Assembly: GCA_022494885.1 (NCBI GenBank)
Contig: JAGVSM010002388.1
Coordinates: 62,001-126,000, forward strand
Length of the DNA stretch: 64,000 nucleotides
Source: Micrasema longulum
Lineage: Eukaryota > Arthropoda > Insecta > Trichoptera > Brachycentridae
Reading direction: 5' to 3'
The translations under genes were made by a program, and so were the position numbers. Shown here in pieces: positions 20,761 to 30,714 of the stretch (position 1 is its first letter; each line of letters begins with the position of its first letter). The notes under the pieces were generated by a model. It was not told the origin of the DNA, did not search any database, and saw only the letters and a program-made list of their open reading frames with translations.

Positions 20761-20835
20761 TCCCTGAAGATGGCTCCTGCAATGGTAGCCGAAACGTCGG
20801 ATCAAATCCAACATACACGGTATCACCCAAAAAAG
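20761..20835 (+). ncRNA. hammerhead-like motif of a PLE terminal repeat
   Basis: CTGAAGA, then GGCT and AGCC as helix II, then GAAACGTC with no helix III loop, then GGAT. TCC before and GGA after give a short helix I. The following CCAACATACACGGTATCACC recurs, degenerate, at 45685-45725. Core boxes are intact, but zero-loop helix III forms would have to act as dimers. Confidence 0.5.
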
Positions 20836-20839
20836 ATAT

Positions 20840-22069
20840 ATAATATTCTTTCAAGAGAATTTTGGTGACAATTGTAGTAATAAGTCCATATTGTAGAGTT
20901 ATACTCTAACTGGCTTCTCACTAATGAAGTAACATCATTTTGTTAGAATAAGTCATTCAATTAAGTATTCATTAAAATTTTGTCTTTGATTTTTATTCCT
21001 TTTGTTTTATCTTGACAAATGAAAAGTCTAAAGCGACCTTTCAAGGACTTCCATCCCTCTTACAGCCTCCCTCACACAAAGTAGGGTTGTCCTGGGTCCT
21101 GTTAATAATATATTAGCTTACTTTACTTGTTTCGACTTACAAGAGTAGCGAAGAACATTTGTTTCGATAAGGTGAACATAATCTGAAACGTCTAACAGCA
21201 TTCTAATGTGCCTAAATACGAGAAAGTAGCGAGGGAGAATTAAATATTTATCACTTTAGCGTGAAAGCTTAACTTGTACAGATTTCTACACTGCCACTTA
21301 GCAAACACTCGCAAAATTAACGAAGATTTCTGCTTCGAGGAATAGAATATTCTACCAAAATACCTACAAATTTCAACGCGTGACGCGCGTCAACATTTCC
21401 AATTATAGTATTTTTCGTATGGTGCAACGATTTGTTCGTGGGGATCGATAAATAAAAATTAAATTAAAATTTGAAAGAATTAACTCGAAATTGTCTTCCT
21501 AAACCTGCGACTCTCAACAACGCTAGAACACAACAGGTCCAAATAGGCTCGAGGCTTATTACATAAATCACAAAAATAAAATAGGGAAAAATATTTTCAA
21601 TGAAATACCTTACAGCATATGAAATTAATTACTGTAACATTGATACATTTTTTTTTTTAAGTATTTTTTTTACATAATTCCTCAATCTATTTAAAATACT
21701 ATGAAAGCTATTTTTGGTTCAAAATATTCTTAATTGCTGATGTGACCAAAATCTTGCATAAATTAAAAAATGGTGACGCGTTGAAATCGGAGTCTTGGAA
21801 AATGTCATCTTGGTCGGTTTCATGATCTAGAGTGTTTCATTTAAATTTGGGGTCATCTGGTTTGATGAGTCATCAGGTCCAGTTGGTTGGCACTCCTATT
21901 AAAAACCATAGCTTTATCGCTCAGAAAATTCTCAAAACACGATCACAATTTGACAAACATGTTTTTTGGTGCGTTCCATTCCCAGTTAGATCAAATTTAT
22001 TTGCGTTTCTCTTTTAGTTCAATGATAAATTTATGGATTACATTATAATCTTGACCTCTGATCCGTTAA
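20840..22069. other. no gene seen
   Basis: No supported gene. The composition is less AT-rich at 21040-21560, without recognisable coding or repeat matches. Confidence 0.35.
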
Positions 22070-22262
22070 AATTGAATCATTTAGAATACAAAACGTGGTA
22101 CTGGTGACATAGTATGGTCACCCCATCAAGGTATGTTTAATAAAAAATATATAGATAAGATGTTAGGTAAAAAGGGGACTCTGGATTACAATCAAAAATT
22201 AATGGGATGCTCTATTACAAGAAATGATGATGATGATATATTATTATTAAAAAAAAAAAAAA
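22070..22262 (+). mobile_element. possible LINE/SINE 3' end with (ATG)n and A-run
   Basis: GGTATGTTTAATAAAAAATA, then GGGATGCTCTATTACAAG, then AATGATGATGATGATAT and a poly(A) run at 22246-22262. The tail type resembles those of SINE B and the RTE-like pieces in this window. Confidence 0.35.
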
Positions 22263-22621
22263 ACTGTTTTTTATTTTATTTAATATTATAAAGTAATGCC
22301 TAGCCTATATTGAAGCTAGATTACTTATCGTTTGCAGCTACAAAGCGCATGGATGTGTGGAATTCTAGCAACATAACGCTAAATTATTTTTAAAAATAAA
22401 AAAATCTATCCGTAGGGTAGATTTCGAAAATTTAAGGTAGTTACTGCCACACATGTGGCTAACAAGCAGCTTACTAATTCCTGGAAGATGGTGAATGCAC
22501 ATGTGTAGTTATCGAGGAATGATGTCTATTCTTCTAATGGCTCGGTCTCCATTTTATTATGTGCGGTTTCGTTTAATGATGGGTAAGTACACACAATTCC
22601 CACTTAATTTATTTTTTAGAT

Positions 22622-22880
22622 TGATATCTGTACCATAGAGGCAGACGGATGCAAATCTAGAATTGGATGAAATGACAAATCATTTTCGTATCCAGTTTGT
22701 GTCTATTGATTTTGAAAAAATGTAAGTCGTGAAATAAAAGAACTAATGTATTAAGATACTGAAAATACAAATTATTGCTACACATTATGAGAAATCACTT
22801 AGAGTAAGTAGATTATTTAGGCTTTTGTTGAATATTTCACGTTTGGATTTGCATCCGTCTGCCTTTGAGGTACAGATATT
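22622..22880. mobile_element. inverted-repeat MITE, about 256 bp
   Basis: Terminal inverted repeats of about 35 bases: ATATCTGTACCATAGAGGCA then GACGGATGCAAATC on the left; GGATTTGCATCCGTCTGCC then GAGGTACAGATAT on the right. TTAGAT at 22616 and 22879 may be a 6-bp TSD. No coding frame and no second copy in the window. Confidence 0.75.
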
Positions 22881-23440
22881 AGATAAACAAGTCTGTGAGA
22901 GTAGTATAAAGATTAATGTATGAAAACTAGATTTTTAATGCATTACTTACTTTATTTATTTGTTAGATGTACGTTTGATACTGCATTGAAAGTATTTTAT
23001 TATAGGCACTACACGCGTCATTACTATTACGTGGAGTTGCGCTAAGAAATGTGAAGTAGGACGGATATGGATAGGAAGGTATAAAATTACTTTTCAGTTG
23101 GTCCGAAAAATATGTGTGTACGAGTATGTCCGCCTCTTATTAACGTCGTTTGTAAGTCGGCCAATTTTCGATTGGATTGGTTCACCAGCAATCTTCTATT
23201 CATTTGATGTTCGGTTTCTCATCTCTGGCGATGCAGATGAGTGTTGATGTAGGTGTAGAGACTGTGGCGAAGGTGGTCTGGTAGACGTGCTCTGAATAAT
23301 ATATTAGCGTCATCTCTCCCTAGACGAGAGCCGATACCTGATACTTGTAAAGGGAATAACGAGAAATCTGAGGAAACTCTTGCTTAATGCAACTCGTCTG
23401 TGAAACGCGAATCAAATAAAGCTACATTAAATAAATATTC
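22881..23440. other. no gene seen
   Basis: Near-normal GC in places (23130-23400), with no recognisable frame or repeat. Confidence 0.35.
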
Positions 23441-23640
23441 ATCATTCTATGCCCTCTTCTTAGTTGGAGCATATGGTGTCCACAAAGAGCCTCCGAGCAT
23501 CTTTATCGGCTGCCAGCTGTGCGTCCTCCCATGTCAGGTTTGCGTCCCGAATTTCTGACAAAAAATGCCAAAGAACAGTCAGTAGTGGGCGACCAGGACT
23601 TCGAGAACCCGATGCCTTGTAAAGTAAGCAAGCGTATTAA
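23441..23640 (-). mobile_element. LINE ORF2 C-terminal end, RTE-like, copy 1
   Basis: The minus strand encodes KASGSRSPGRPLLTV, then LSEIRDANLTWEDAQ, LAADK, and FVDTICSN before the stop. The same block recurs at 58740-58930. A GRPxxT motif and DANLTWE near the C-terminus followed by (ATG)-rich 3' DNA suggest an RTE-like or related LINE; the assignment is from the pattern. Truncated on the 5' side. Confidence 0.65.
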
Positions 23641-23689
23641 AGGCTTTTGGGAGGCACTCGCAGTATATACAATATTACTTCCGTCTTAT

Positions 23690-23875
23690 GGTTTAACTGC
23701 ACTAGAGCGGCATGCGTGGCACTGCGCGGCGCGTCGCGGCTGCATGAAATATTTTTTTCACTGTTTTGGGTGAAACAAGTCGCAATGCTGAGCTACACTG
23801 CGCGGCACTCCATACAAAATTTTGCCATGCAGCGCCAAGTGCAGCGACGCTTCAGTGCGGTTTGACCTTAACTGT
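23690..23875. mobile_element. GC-rich MITE, Harbinger-like candidate
   Basis: Left end TGGTTTAACTGCACTAGAGC and right end (inverted) AAGGTCAAACCGCACTGAAG are imperfect inverted repeats. TTA on the left and the right is a possible 3-bp TSD. The interior is unusually GC-rich (GGCACTGCGCGGCGCGTCGC). The frames over it are chance frames caused by composition. Confidence 0.5.
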
Positions 23876-23949
23876 CCAATATGTCCATGAGGTATAAGCG
23901 GTGTTTTATTAAATAAACAAATCAAACTTGTACCACGTTTATAAATATT

Positions 23950-24055
23950 AAAAATATGTGTTTTGTGAAAGAAAAATGAGAGTCATAGCATTTGTGGAGC
24001 TTATTTATGTGATTACTTTTCACGCTGTGTAACATTCAGAACTTTTTTTTGCATT
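23950..24055 (+). repeat. repeat family C, diverged piece
   Basis: GAGAGTCATAGCATTTGTGG, TTTCACGCTGTGTAACATTC: a weak but ordered match to the 5' half of family C. Confidence 0.4.
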
Positions 24056-24106
24056 GGCTGTGTACTAATTTACTGTTTGCATTATCCTATGAATAAAATG
24101 GTGACC

Positions 24107-24260
24107 TCTATAGTGTAGTGGTCAAGACGCTCGACTCACGCACGGGAGGTTCTGGGCTCGATTCCCGGTGAAAACACAAAAATTAAATGTAATTTTTCTC
24201 AAGCTTGGATATTCTGTGCTATAATTCACCATTGTAATTGGGCTTTCTGGCCTGTTGTGC
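24107..24260 (+). mobile_element. tRNA-derived SINE
   Basis: The head has an A box (TAGTGTAGTGGTCAAGACGC) and a B box (GGGCTCGATTCCCGG), with an anticodon-like ACTCACG loop. The acceptor stem does not pair (CCTCT against GAAAAC), so it is a SINE head, not a tRNA gene. The body ends near GGCCTGTTGTGCTACTATTT. Confidence 0.6.
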
Positions 24261-24329
24261 TACTATTTTTTTCATTTAAAAATAGTTGCTTCTTATTTTG
24301 TATGTATTCGGGCGGATAAAGAATACAGT

Positions 24330-24500
24330 TCTGATTGTAAAATAAAAGCAGATCCCTGGACAAGTGTTTTTGACTCCATGGCTATTTTCAGGTAAAAATC
24401 CGTAAAAATGAAATCAAGTGGAAATAAGTTTGCCTTGTAGTGTAGTAGTTGACGGATTTGCTTACTAAGCTTGAAGTTCTAAGTTGAATAGGACGTATTC
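24330..24500 (+). repeat. repeat family K, copy 2
   Basis: CCCTGGACAAGTGTTTTTGA, ATGGCTATTTTCAGG and CCTTGTAGTGTAGTAG match the copy at 13770-13935. The tRNA-like part is more decayed here and no 202-bp array follows. Confidence 0.55.
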
Positions 24501-24709
24501 TGCCTTCATAAGCAATTAAAAAAAAAAAAAAATTGCGTTCACTTTTTATTGTATTTTTTATTTATTTTTTGTCAGGCTGTGAAAAATTGCTAGCGGCAAT
24601 AAGTTTGTCATTTAACCATGTATAGCTTATAATGAGAAAACAAATTCCCACGCGGATGCGGGGTGAGAAATTGCGGGAAGCGAAGCCCTAGGGCTTCCAC
24701 GATATCATT

Positions 24710-25115
24710 AGCGGAGTAAAATGTATTTTAATTTTAATAAAATAAGTTAATATCCTCGATATGCAGTGTTAATCGGTCACAATTCCAACGAATGAGATGG
24801 ATTAGGAATGGATGGAATGAAACCCAGTTCATTCTTGATGGAATCACGGTGGTCCAACTGATCAATTGCGAGCAGCACCAACATTAGGACAGGCCGCTGA
24901 TCTGGAGCTGAACACTGGTGGTTGGTGGAAACAAAGTCTATGATACTGCACATGTTCAACAAAATATACGCGTGATTCACTACATGAGGTCTTATTGTGG
25001 CGGATGATCAAGGGATACTAAAGTGGGAAGTGAACAGGGGTTGAGGGTAAAACGATGTTAAAGTTGTGACAGTAAACATTGTTCACAGTGCATACCCACA
25101 TAATCCGCAACCAAT
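24710..25115. repeat. dispersed repeat family G, copy 2
   Basis: Aligned with 1405-1820. GAACACTGGTGGTTGGTGGA and ACAAAG are identical in the two. The minus-strand frame conserved in both copies reads VSTNHQCSAPDQRPVL here. Function unknown. Confidence 0.65.
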
Positions 25116-25844
25116 ACCTTTGTTTTATTTTTGTATTTATCACATTGTATATTATGGTCAGTAAAGATGAATGTTATTTTTATGATTATTATTAAACATA
25201 TGTAGTCATATTCCATAAAAAAATTAAATTATTTGATATAAAGTAAAAAGTAGTTTTTTTTTATTGGTTTAAAAAATGATGTATTATTTTTTATAAACAA
25301 TAACACAGTACCCAGATTTCAGATTCATATCATGTTGTCATCAAGTCGTTGTTGCATTTTCAACTATAACATTTATTAGGTGTTTATATCTAGATTCTAT
25401 TCTTGCATTTTGAAGTGCCTCAATAATAGTCTATTTTTAAATTGAATCGAATGCTTTTTAGGAATAAAAAAAGCTAGATGTATGGGTTTTATTATACTCC
25501 GTTGTTTTCTCAATGGCAGACAGTGCAGTTCAATTGACATAGAGTGCAATTTATTTGAAATAATTTTAAAAATATATGGAACTTGTTTTGTTACTATGCG
25601 AAACTTTAAAAAAACAAACTGCTGTCAATGTTCACTAATATGTTATTTATTGAAAATATTCACATTTGTTTGGAGTCAGTATATTGAGATTACGACGTGT
25701 AACTATGGATGTAAAATTACGTAATTTTTCGGTAATTTTCATAAATAACGGTATTTTCACCGTGGAATATTGAGTTTTTTTTTACTTAGTTTATTTTACG
25801 TAGACATCCAGATTTTGTTTTTTTTCGAACACATAATAATAATA
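25116..25844. other. no gene seen
   Basis: AT-rich. The 80-residue plus frame at 25482-25724 is cysteine-rich by chance and shows no family motif. Confidence 0.35.
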
Positions 25845-26420
25845 ATATCTTTATTTGGTTTTAAGAAAAAAAAAACTTTTGAATATTAAAAATAATATTA
25901 ATACAATGTGTACTTACATTAAAAAACATTTGTGTGTAATACATAGGATATCAATGTTCTCTATATATTTTCAATTATTTTTTTTGCATCTATCTATGTA
26001 GGTGAACCCGTACCAAGATAGACGCGAGTTGTAACATTATGGTGTGATAGCGGTAGGTATCGCACCCGCAGGCAGCTCAACAAGAAGCGACAGCGACAGC
26101 AAGGTGATCCACGGTCACTCGCTTAAATATTTTGATATTCACCCGAATGACCGCGGACCACCCCGCTATACTTCCCACAAGTACATAATCATAGAAACAT
26201 ATCTGCATTAAAAACATAAACATAAAAAAAAACTACATTAAGAAATCACACATTAAAAAAATATACATAAATAAAAAACTATGTTTTAAGGGCATTGTGC
26301 CTTATCCAAGAGCCAAATCGCCACAGCCTTTGAAAACCTTGGTAGTGGTTTTATAACTCTAATTGATGTAGGAAGGTGGTAGTTTAGTTTTATCAAATAT
26401 GTTTGTTAATGTGTAAAAAA
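25845..26420 (-). mobile_element. LINE 3' end (minus strand)
   Basis: The minus strand ends an ORF with PLPRFSKAVAIWLLDKAQ at about 26290-26350, followed by a 3' untranslated part with GCGGTCATTCGGGTGAATAT and a final (TAT)n-rich tail at 25836-25850. The RFSKAV-WLL ending is common in insect LINE ORF2 proteins. Clade not decided. Confidence 0.5.
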
Positions 26421-26738
26421 TGTTTACTGACATTAAGAGGACGTCATTTTTATAAATTGTGAATTAAAAATATTTTTAGTAGTTTTAAAAAAAAAAAAAA
26501 AAATTTACAATTACATTACAAGATTTTGATGATATTTTGTGTAAAATGCCGGGATTATTTTACTGTTTTATATATTTACGTGTAATACGGTATTGCAATA
26601 GTACTCCCCACCCGCACCCCTCTTCGTTCCGGATGACGTTAGAGTACGGTTTTTTTTTTGCGATCAAGCTTTAGTATGTAGGTAGATTACTATAAATTAA
26701 CATTACAGGCAAAAACAATTTGCTCCATAATACGTATC
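26421..26738. other. no gene seen
   Basis: A poly(A) run at 26486-26503 and otherwise AT-rich DNA. A GC-rich stretch (CCCCACCCGCACCCCTC) at about 26600 is unexplained. Confidence 0.35.
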
Positions 26739-26739
26739 A

Positions 26740-26975
26740 ATAATGCTTTATAATTTTAATAATAAAAATACGTATATAGTTTTATTCTACTTTTATCTAT
26801 AAATTTTTAGCAGTGATCGAGTTTCGTCATGACCAACATCGTCAGACTGGTGAAAAAAAATTATAAATAAAAGTGGAGTAAAACTATGCACGTACTTTTA
26901 TCATTATAATTAAAAATGCAGTTCCACCAAGAAATGTCAGTAGAAAAACTGGATATATTCATAATGCTTAATTTA
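26740..26975 (-). mobile_element. PLE-derived terminal repeat with hammerhead
   Basis: TAGTTTTATTCTACTTTTAT (left) and ATAAAAGTGGAGTAAAACTA (right) flank the ribozyme as inverted arms. The outer part (AAATGCAGTTCCACCAAGAA, AATGTCAGTAG) matches 8085-8130 on the other strand. No coding part. Confidence 0.6.
26811..26849 (-). ncRNA. hammerhead ribozyme motif, best-preserved core
   Basis: Minus strand: CAGT, CTGACGA (intact), a short helix II (GTT with GAC, G-U included), GAAAC (intact), TC loop, GATC, ACTG. CAGT and ACTG form helix I, and outward AATTTTT and AAAAATT can extend it. Only the closing base of helix III deviates (A where the copy at 8172 has G). Predicted cleavage is after GATC. Confidence 0.6.
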
Positions 26976-27169
26976 GTATTTTGCCTGCTTTTGAAAAGAT
27001 TCTCTAAAAATATATATCATTAAAATTTAAAAAAATCAATTTTTCAATCAAAGATTCAAATTAGTACGGATTCCACAATAAAAAAGTACTGAACTACTAA
27101 TACTGTATTTTTCTAATTGCATTAATAATGGCCTTAATAATACAAAAAACATCTACTTTTACTGTTAGA

Positions 27170-27515
27170 TAATTATAAAGCTTTTGTTACGATAAATCAT
27201 TGCACACTTATACAAATACTTAATGATTATGAAATATGAGGAAACCTAAAACTATTTGAGAATTATCTATCAAATAGGAAAATATGTGTAAAAATAAATA
27301 AAAACTATGTGAGACTAAATGTGTAATTGCCGGAATGCCTCAGGATCCTACTTTATGTATACTATAAGTAACTATTATGAATAAGTTATTTATAAATGCC
27401 AAAAATTTTGTGCACGCTGATGATACGGCACTAGTGATGTCACATAACAATTAAGTTACTGCTGAGAAACAATTACAGGATGATTTTATACAATAAGGAA
27501 TTCAACTGTTTTCTA
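27170..27515 (+). mobile_element. LINE family L, RT fragment part 1
   Basis: The plus strand encodes, with frameshifts, KAFVTINHCTLIQIL, then LFENYLSNRKICVKIN, then GMPQDPT in the place of the G-x-PQGS box, and VHADDTALVMSHN as the A/FADD catalytic box. These are ordered RT motifs. Several stops show that it is dead. It continues after the insert at 28445. Confidence 0.65.
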
Positions 27516-28440
27516 AAATTTTTTTTTTTTTGTGCGTTATTTACAAAGATATGATTTTTTAAAGTTACATTTATCAAATACCGCGCCAAATGACTGTAAT
27601 CAGTGTGTCACTTTTCAGTAGTGACGTCATGAAACGGTTGGCGTTCTTACTTTCACTGACCGCGGTAAGTTACTTCTACCGTTTTGTGAGAAAGTCACAA
27701 GTGAAAATTCACCTCTCTGATAAATCTTTATCATATACTGCGTCAGCATATTAGTAAAAAGTGAAGTTTAGTGTGTTATAAATAGACTAAATTGTACAGT
27801 TCATCATCATCTACAACATCTACACGATACCGGTATTCGTGCTGCAGCAATAGTGAAGTGCTTCATATAAGAAACAATCGGAAGAACATTAAAAGTGAGT
27901 AACAATTCCATACAGTCCGCTAAATTTCTAAAATCCTGTTGTTATCAGTTACTCAATGCCTGAGAGGCATTGAACTGACCAAACATTCCTTTTTTAGTTC
28001 TTCCATTTCCATTTCCTCCAGCAAATAACAAAACTGACAAGAATCTATGCATTATTGCTTTGATTACTTCATTTAGTTGATCGTAATTTGCTCATTTCAA
28101 TGTTATGGTTGTTTTTACGAACGTTTTGATTTAGAAAAACCTAGAAAGTTGACATAATCTCTGGTTGAAATGTGAACAAAGTATTATTTGCCGGATTTCA
28201 GATTTTTCACTCTTTTTTTCTATGGTCTAAACGTTCCTTACAAGATGCGGGGGCTTTAAAGCGGAAACCGAAAATACTACACGTAGATATAAGGAGTGTC
28301 GTCATTATTTACGATTTTAAAATGAATGCTATTTTTAACATTTTTTATTTATTTTTGCGTGCGTTTTTATCGCGTGCGTTTTTTATCCTACTCCAAAATT
28401 TTTAAATATTCACGTGTACACAAAAACATTTTTTTAATTT
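27516..28440. other. 0.9-kb insert in LINE L with promoter-like signals
   Basis: It separates two halves of LINE L, so it was inserted later. It starts with a T run (27520-27532). It holds a full CRE palindrome TGACGTCA at about 27633, TATAAATAG at 27777, ATCATCATC start-site-like sequence 25-30 bases on, and AAAAGTGAGT at about 27892, a good 5' splice-site match. No coding frame follows. It could be a promoter plus first exon, an LTR, or an unrelated element read by chance. No TSD was found. Confidence 0.35.
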
Positions 28441-28444
28441 AATT

Positions 28445-29510
28445 CCGGATTGGGCTGGAATTCCTCATTGCAAAGATGGTGTAGGCTTGATTATCAATGC
28501 TAACAAGACCAAATAATTGCACATTAGATCCCCAAATGCCAAATTCGATATAGAGCCCCGTTAAGTTTCTCATAATTTTCACTGTATCCATCAGAATATT
28601 ATACAACCCTGCAATTGTGATATATTAGAAAACAAAAGTGAGTATGTTAATTAAGTATTAACTATCGATTGCCATTTTAAATAGAATGCTCATGTACAAA
28701 AATTGTGTAATAGGCTTAGATCAATAGTTGGTAAAATGTATATATTGAAATATTGTGTCCCTGATAGTACTTTAAGAATAGTTTATTCGCCATTTTCAGT
28801 ATCAATTATAAGATACGCGTTAATCTCATGGGCTTTCTCCAGTAATACAAACATAAACCTTGTTCATAACTTACAAAATTTTATGATCAAAATATAAATG
28901 AAAAAAAAGGAACCGCCAGCGATACGATATTCCAATTTCTTTTTTGTACAAATCTATAAATATTTTATCCGTTAGAGTTTTATTGTAGTCCAAGCTGGTT
29001 TCTCAGCATAGAAATAAATTGGAGTATGTATATAATACTCGGTTCACTAGTGTAGATGAACAAGCTCTCCCTAAAATCAATAATAAATACGGGAAAAGAA
29101 TACTAGAGTATAATATACCAAAAATGTATATTATGCTCCCATGAAATATAAAAAAACAAAATAACTTTTCAGGCTTAATAGAAAGACGTATGCTAAAAAT
29201 CTGGCTTTCAGAACTTGCTTTTTTACGTTGAATTTTTTTTTATTTGGACCATTTTTTTTTTCTTCACGTGTAACATATTTCCGATGCACATGGTAATACA
29301 TATTTTCTTTTTTGCCATAATAATAAAAGTTTTTTATATGCAATAGAATTTAAGAGATAAGATTATTATGTATATTAGAACATTACTTTAAGCACCTGCT
29401 GACGAACTGCTTATTTGTAGTTCAGTAGGACTTGATAGTTTTTATTTAACTTTTTATATGTTTTTAATAAATATATATTTTTTAAGTTATTACTATAAAA
29501 TTAAAACAGG
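28445..29510 (+). mobile_element. LINE family L, part 2 and 3' end
   Basis: It resumes GLIINANKTK and HIRSPN, then CNRLRSIVGKMYILKYCVPD, YALISW, and NNKYGKRILEYNIPKMY before the stop. The same C-terminus is present at 35930-36340 on the minus strand. The 3' untranslated part has a hairpin-like CTGCTTATTTGTAGTTCAGT and TAGGACTTGATAG. Confidence 0.65.
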
Positions 29511-29514
29511 ATAG

Positions 29515-30188
29515 AATTCATCAGTTACGTATCTCACGATAAAGAATCTTGTGTTGCTTTGAAAATGTCGTATTATATTCATTTTATTATGACGAATGAC
29601 CACAAAGTAAGTTTCTTAAATAAAAATGTAAAAAATAATAAATATCAACAAGTTAGAAGAATTTAAAAAATCACGGGTAGCTTAATGGATATTTCTTTTT
29701 ATAGAGTAAATTTAGCATTTAAAACGATTTTACGGATATTCTTTTAAATTTCTTTTGACGTTGAGTATCCAGATAATTCATCTAACAGAACTCATTGAAC
29801 TAAACATTTTCCTTAAAGAACTAAAATATGTTTCAAGAAATTAAAACGAGTGAATGAGTTTCACTTGACAGACAGAGGAAAAGTAGCAATTCTACGAAAA
29901 GAAAGATCCAGAAATATTCAACCGGTTTTTGCTCCATAGAAAAGTCAAATAATTATTTTACGTAAACCTAAAACGAATTTCGTTGACTTTTATTATTTTC
30001 GTATTGTTTACGCTTCGAGTTTTTTGTTGACAGAATACTTATTTTATCAACAAAAATGTATCTCAAATGCCTATTTGAGATAAAAACTCCTTTTATGTTT
30101 TAAAACGATAGTGGTTATTTTTAGTATTCAAACAATGTTTTATTTGCACAATTAGTTATTCTGGGTTACTATACCGTGCGACGTTTGT
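29515..30188. other. no gene seen
   Basis: AT-rich, without a recognised feature. Confidence 0.35.
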
Positions 30189-30241
30189 AACATTTACCGA
30201 CTGCGGATCTCATTACAGCGTCCATCATCAGGGTCGATGTT
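30189..30241 (-). ncRNA. hammerhead-like ribozyme motif with extended helix I
   Basis: Minus strand: AACAT, CG, ACC, CTGATGA (intact), GGA and TCC as helix II with a large loop, GCAGTC in place of GAAAC-GTC, GGT, AAA, TGTT. ACC pairs with GGT and AACAT with ATGTT across an internal loop, the arrangement that natural type I hammerheads use for loop-loop contacts. The GAAA box is lost (GCAG), so activity is not expected. The right arm at 30309 also keeps CTGATGA. Confidence 0.5.
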
Positions 30242-30335
30242 ATTTGTCTAAATTTATGTGTAACCTCAAGTACCCACTTAAAATTTTTACCGTGTCTCAA
30301 CATCAACCCTGATGACGGACGCTGTAATGCCATAT
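30189..30335. mobile_element. PLE-derived palindrome
   Basis: ATTACAGCGTCCATCATCAG and GGTCGATGTT on the left are inverted at AACATCAACCCTGATGACGG and ACGCTGTAAT on the right (30300-30330). A hammerhead-like motif covers the left arm. Confidence 0.65.
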
Positions 30336-30339
30336 GAAA

Positions 30340-30714
30340 AGTTGATAAATAGTACGGATGACACAGGGCATAATAACCCTGAAAAACTCATTGTGCATCT
30401 GAATGGCCGTGAAAATCAAAGTTTGGGTACGCGTGAATATTTATTGCTATTTGTATATTTTGGCGGTCGGTTTTACCTTGAGAAGTAGGAACCTGAGCAA
30501 CCTGGCAGTATCTACCGCATTGCAATAATTTACAAATTCCATAATCAAAAACAAAACTGACAGCTTTTGTTTTTTACTGAAAAAAAATGTCTACTGTGAT
30601 CACCTCATGATAAACTGAAAACAATCGTATCAATTTACCCAGTTATAAAACCCAAAGCATAGAATTATAACATACTGAAGGCGTGTAGAATCATGTTTGC
30701 ATACATCGCGCTGT
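30340..30714. other. no gene seen
   Basis: No coding frame or repeat match noticed. Confidence 0.35.

Noticed and set aside
23519..23865. Two overlapping plus-strand ORFs
   Set aside because: They run antisense through a LINE end and across the GC-rich MITE.
24107..24180. tRNA gene with strong A and B boxes
   Set aside because: The acceptor stem does not pair and a SINE-like body follows.
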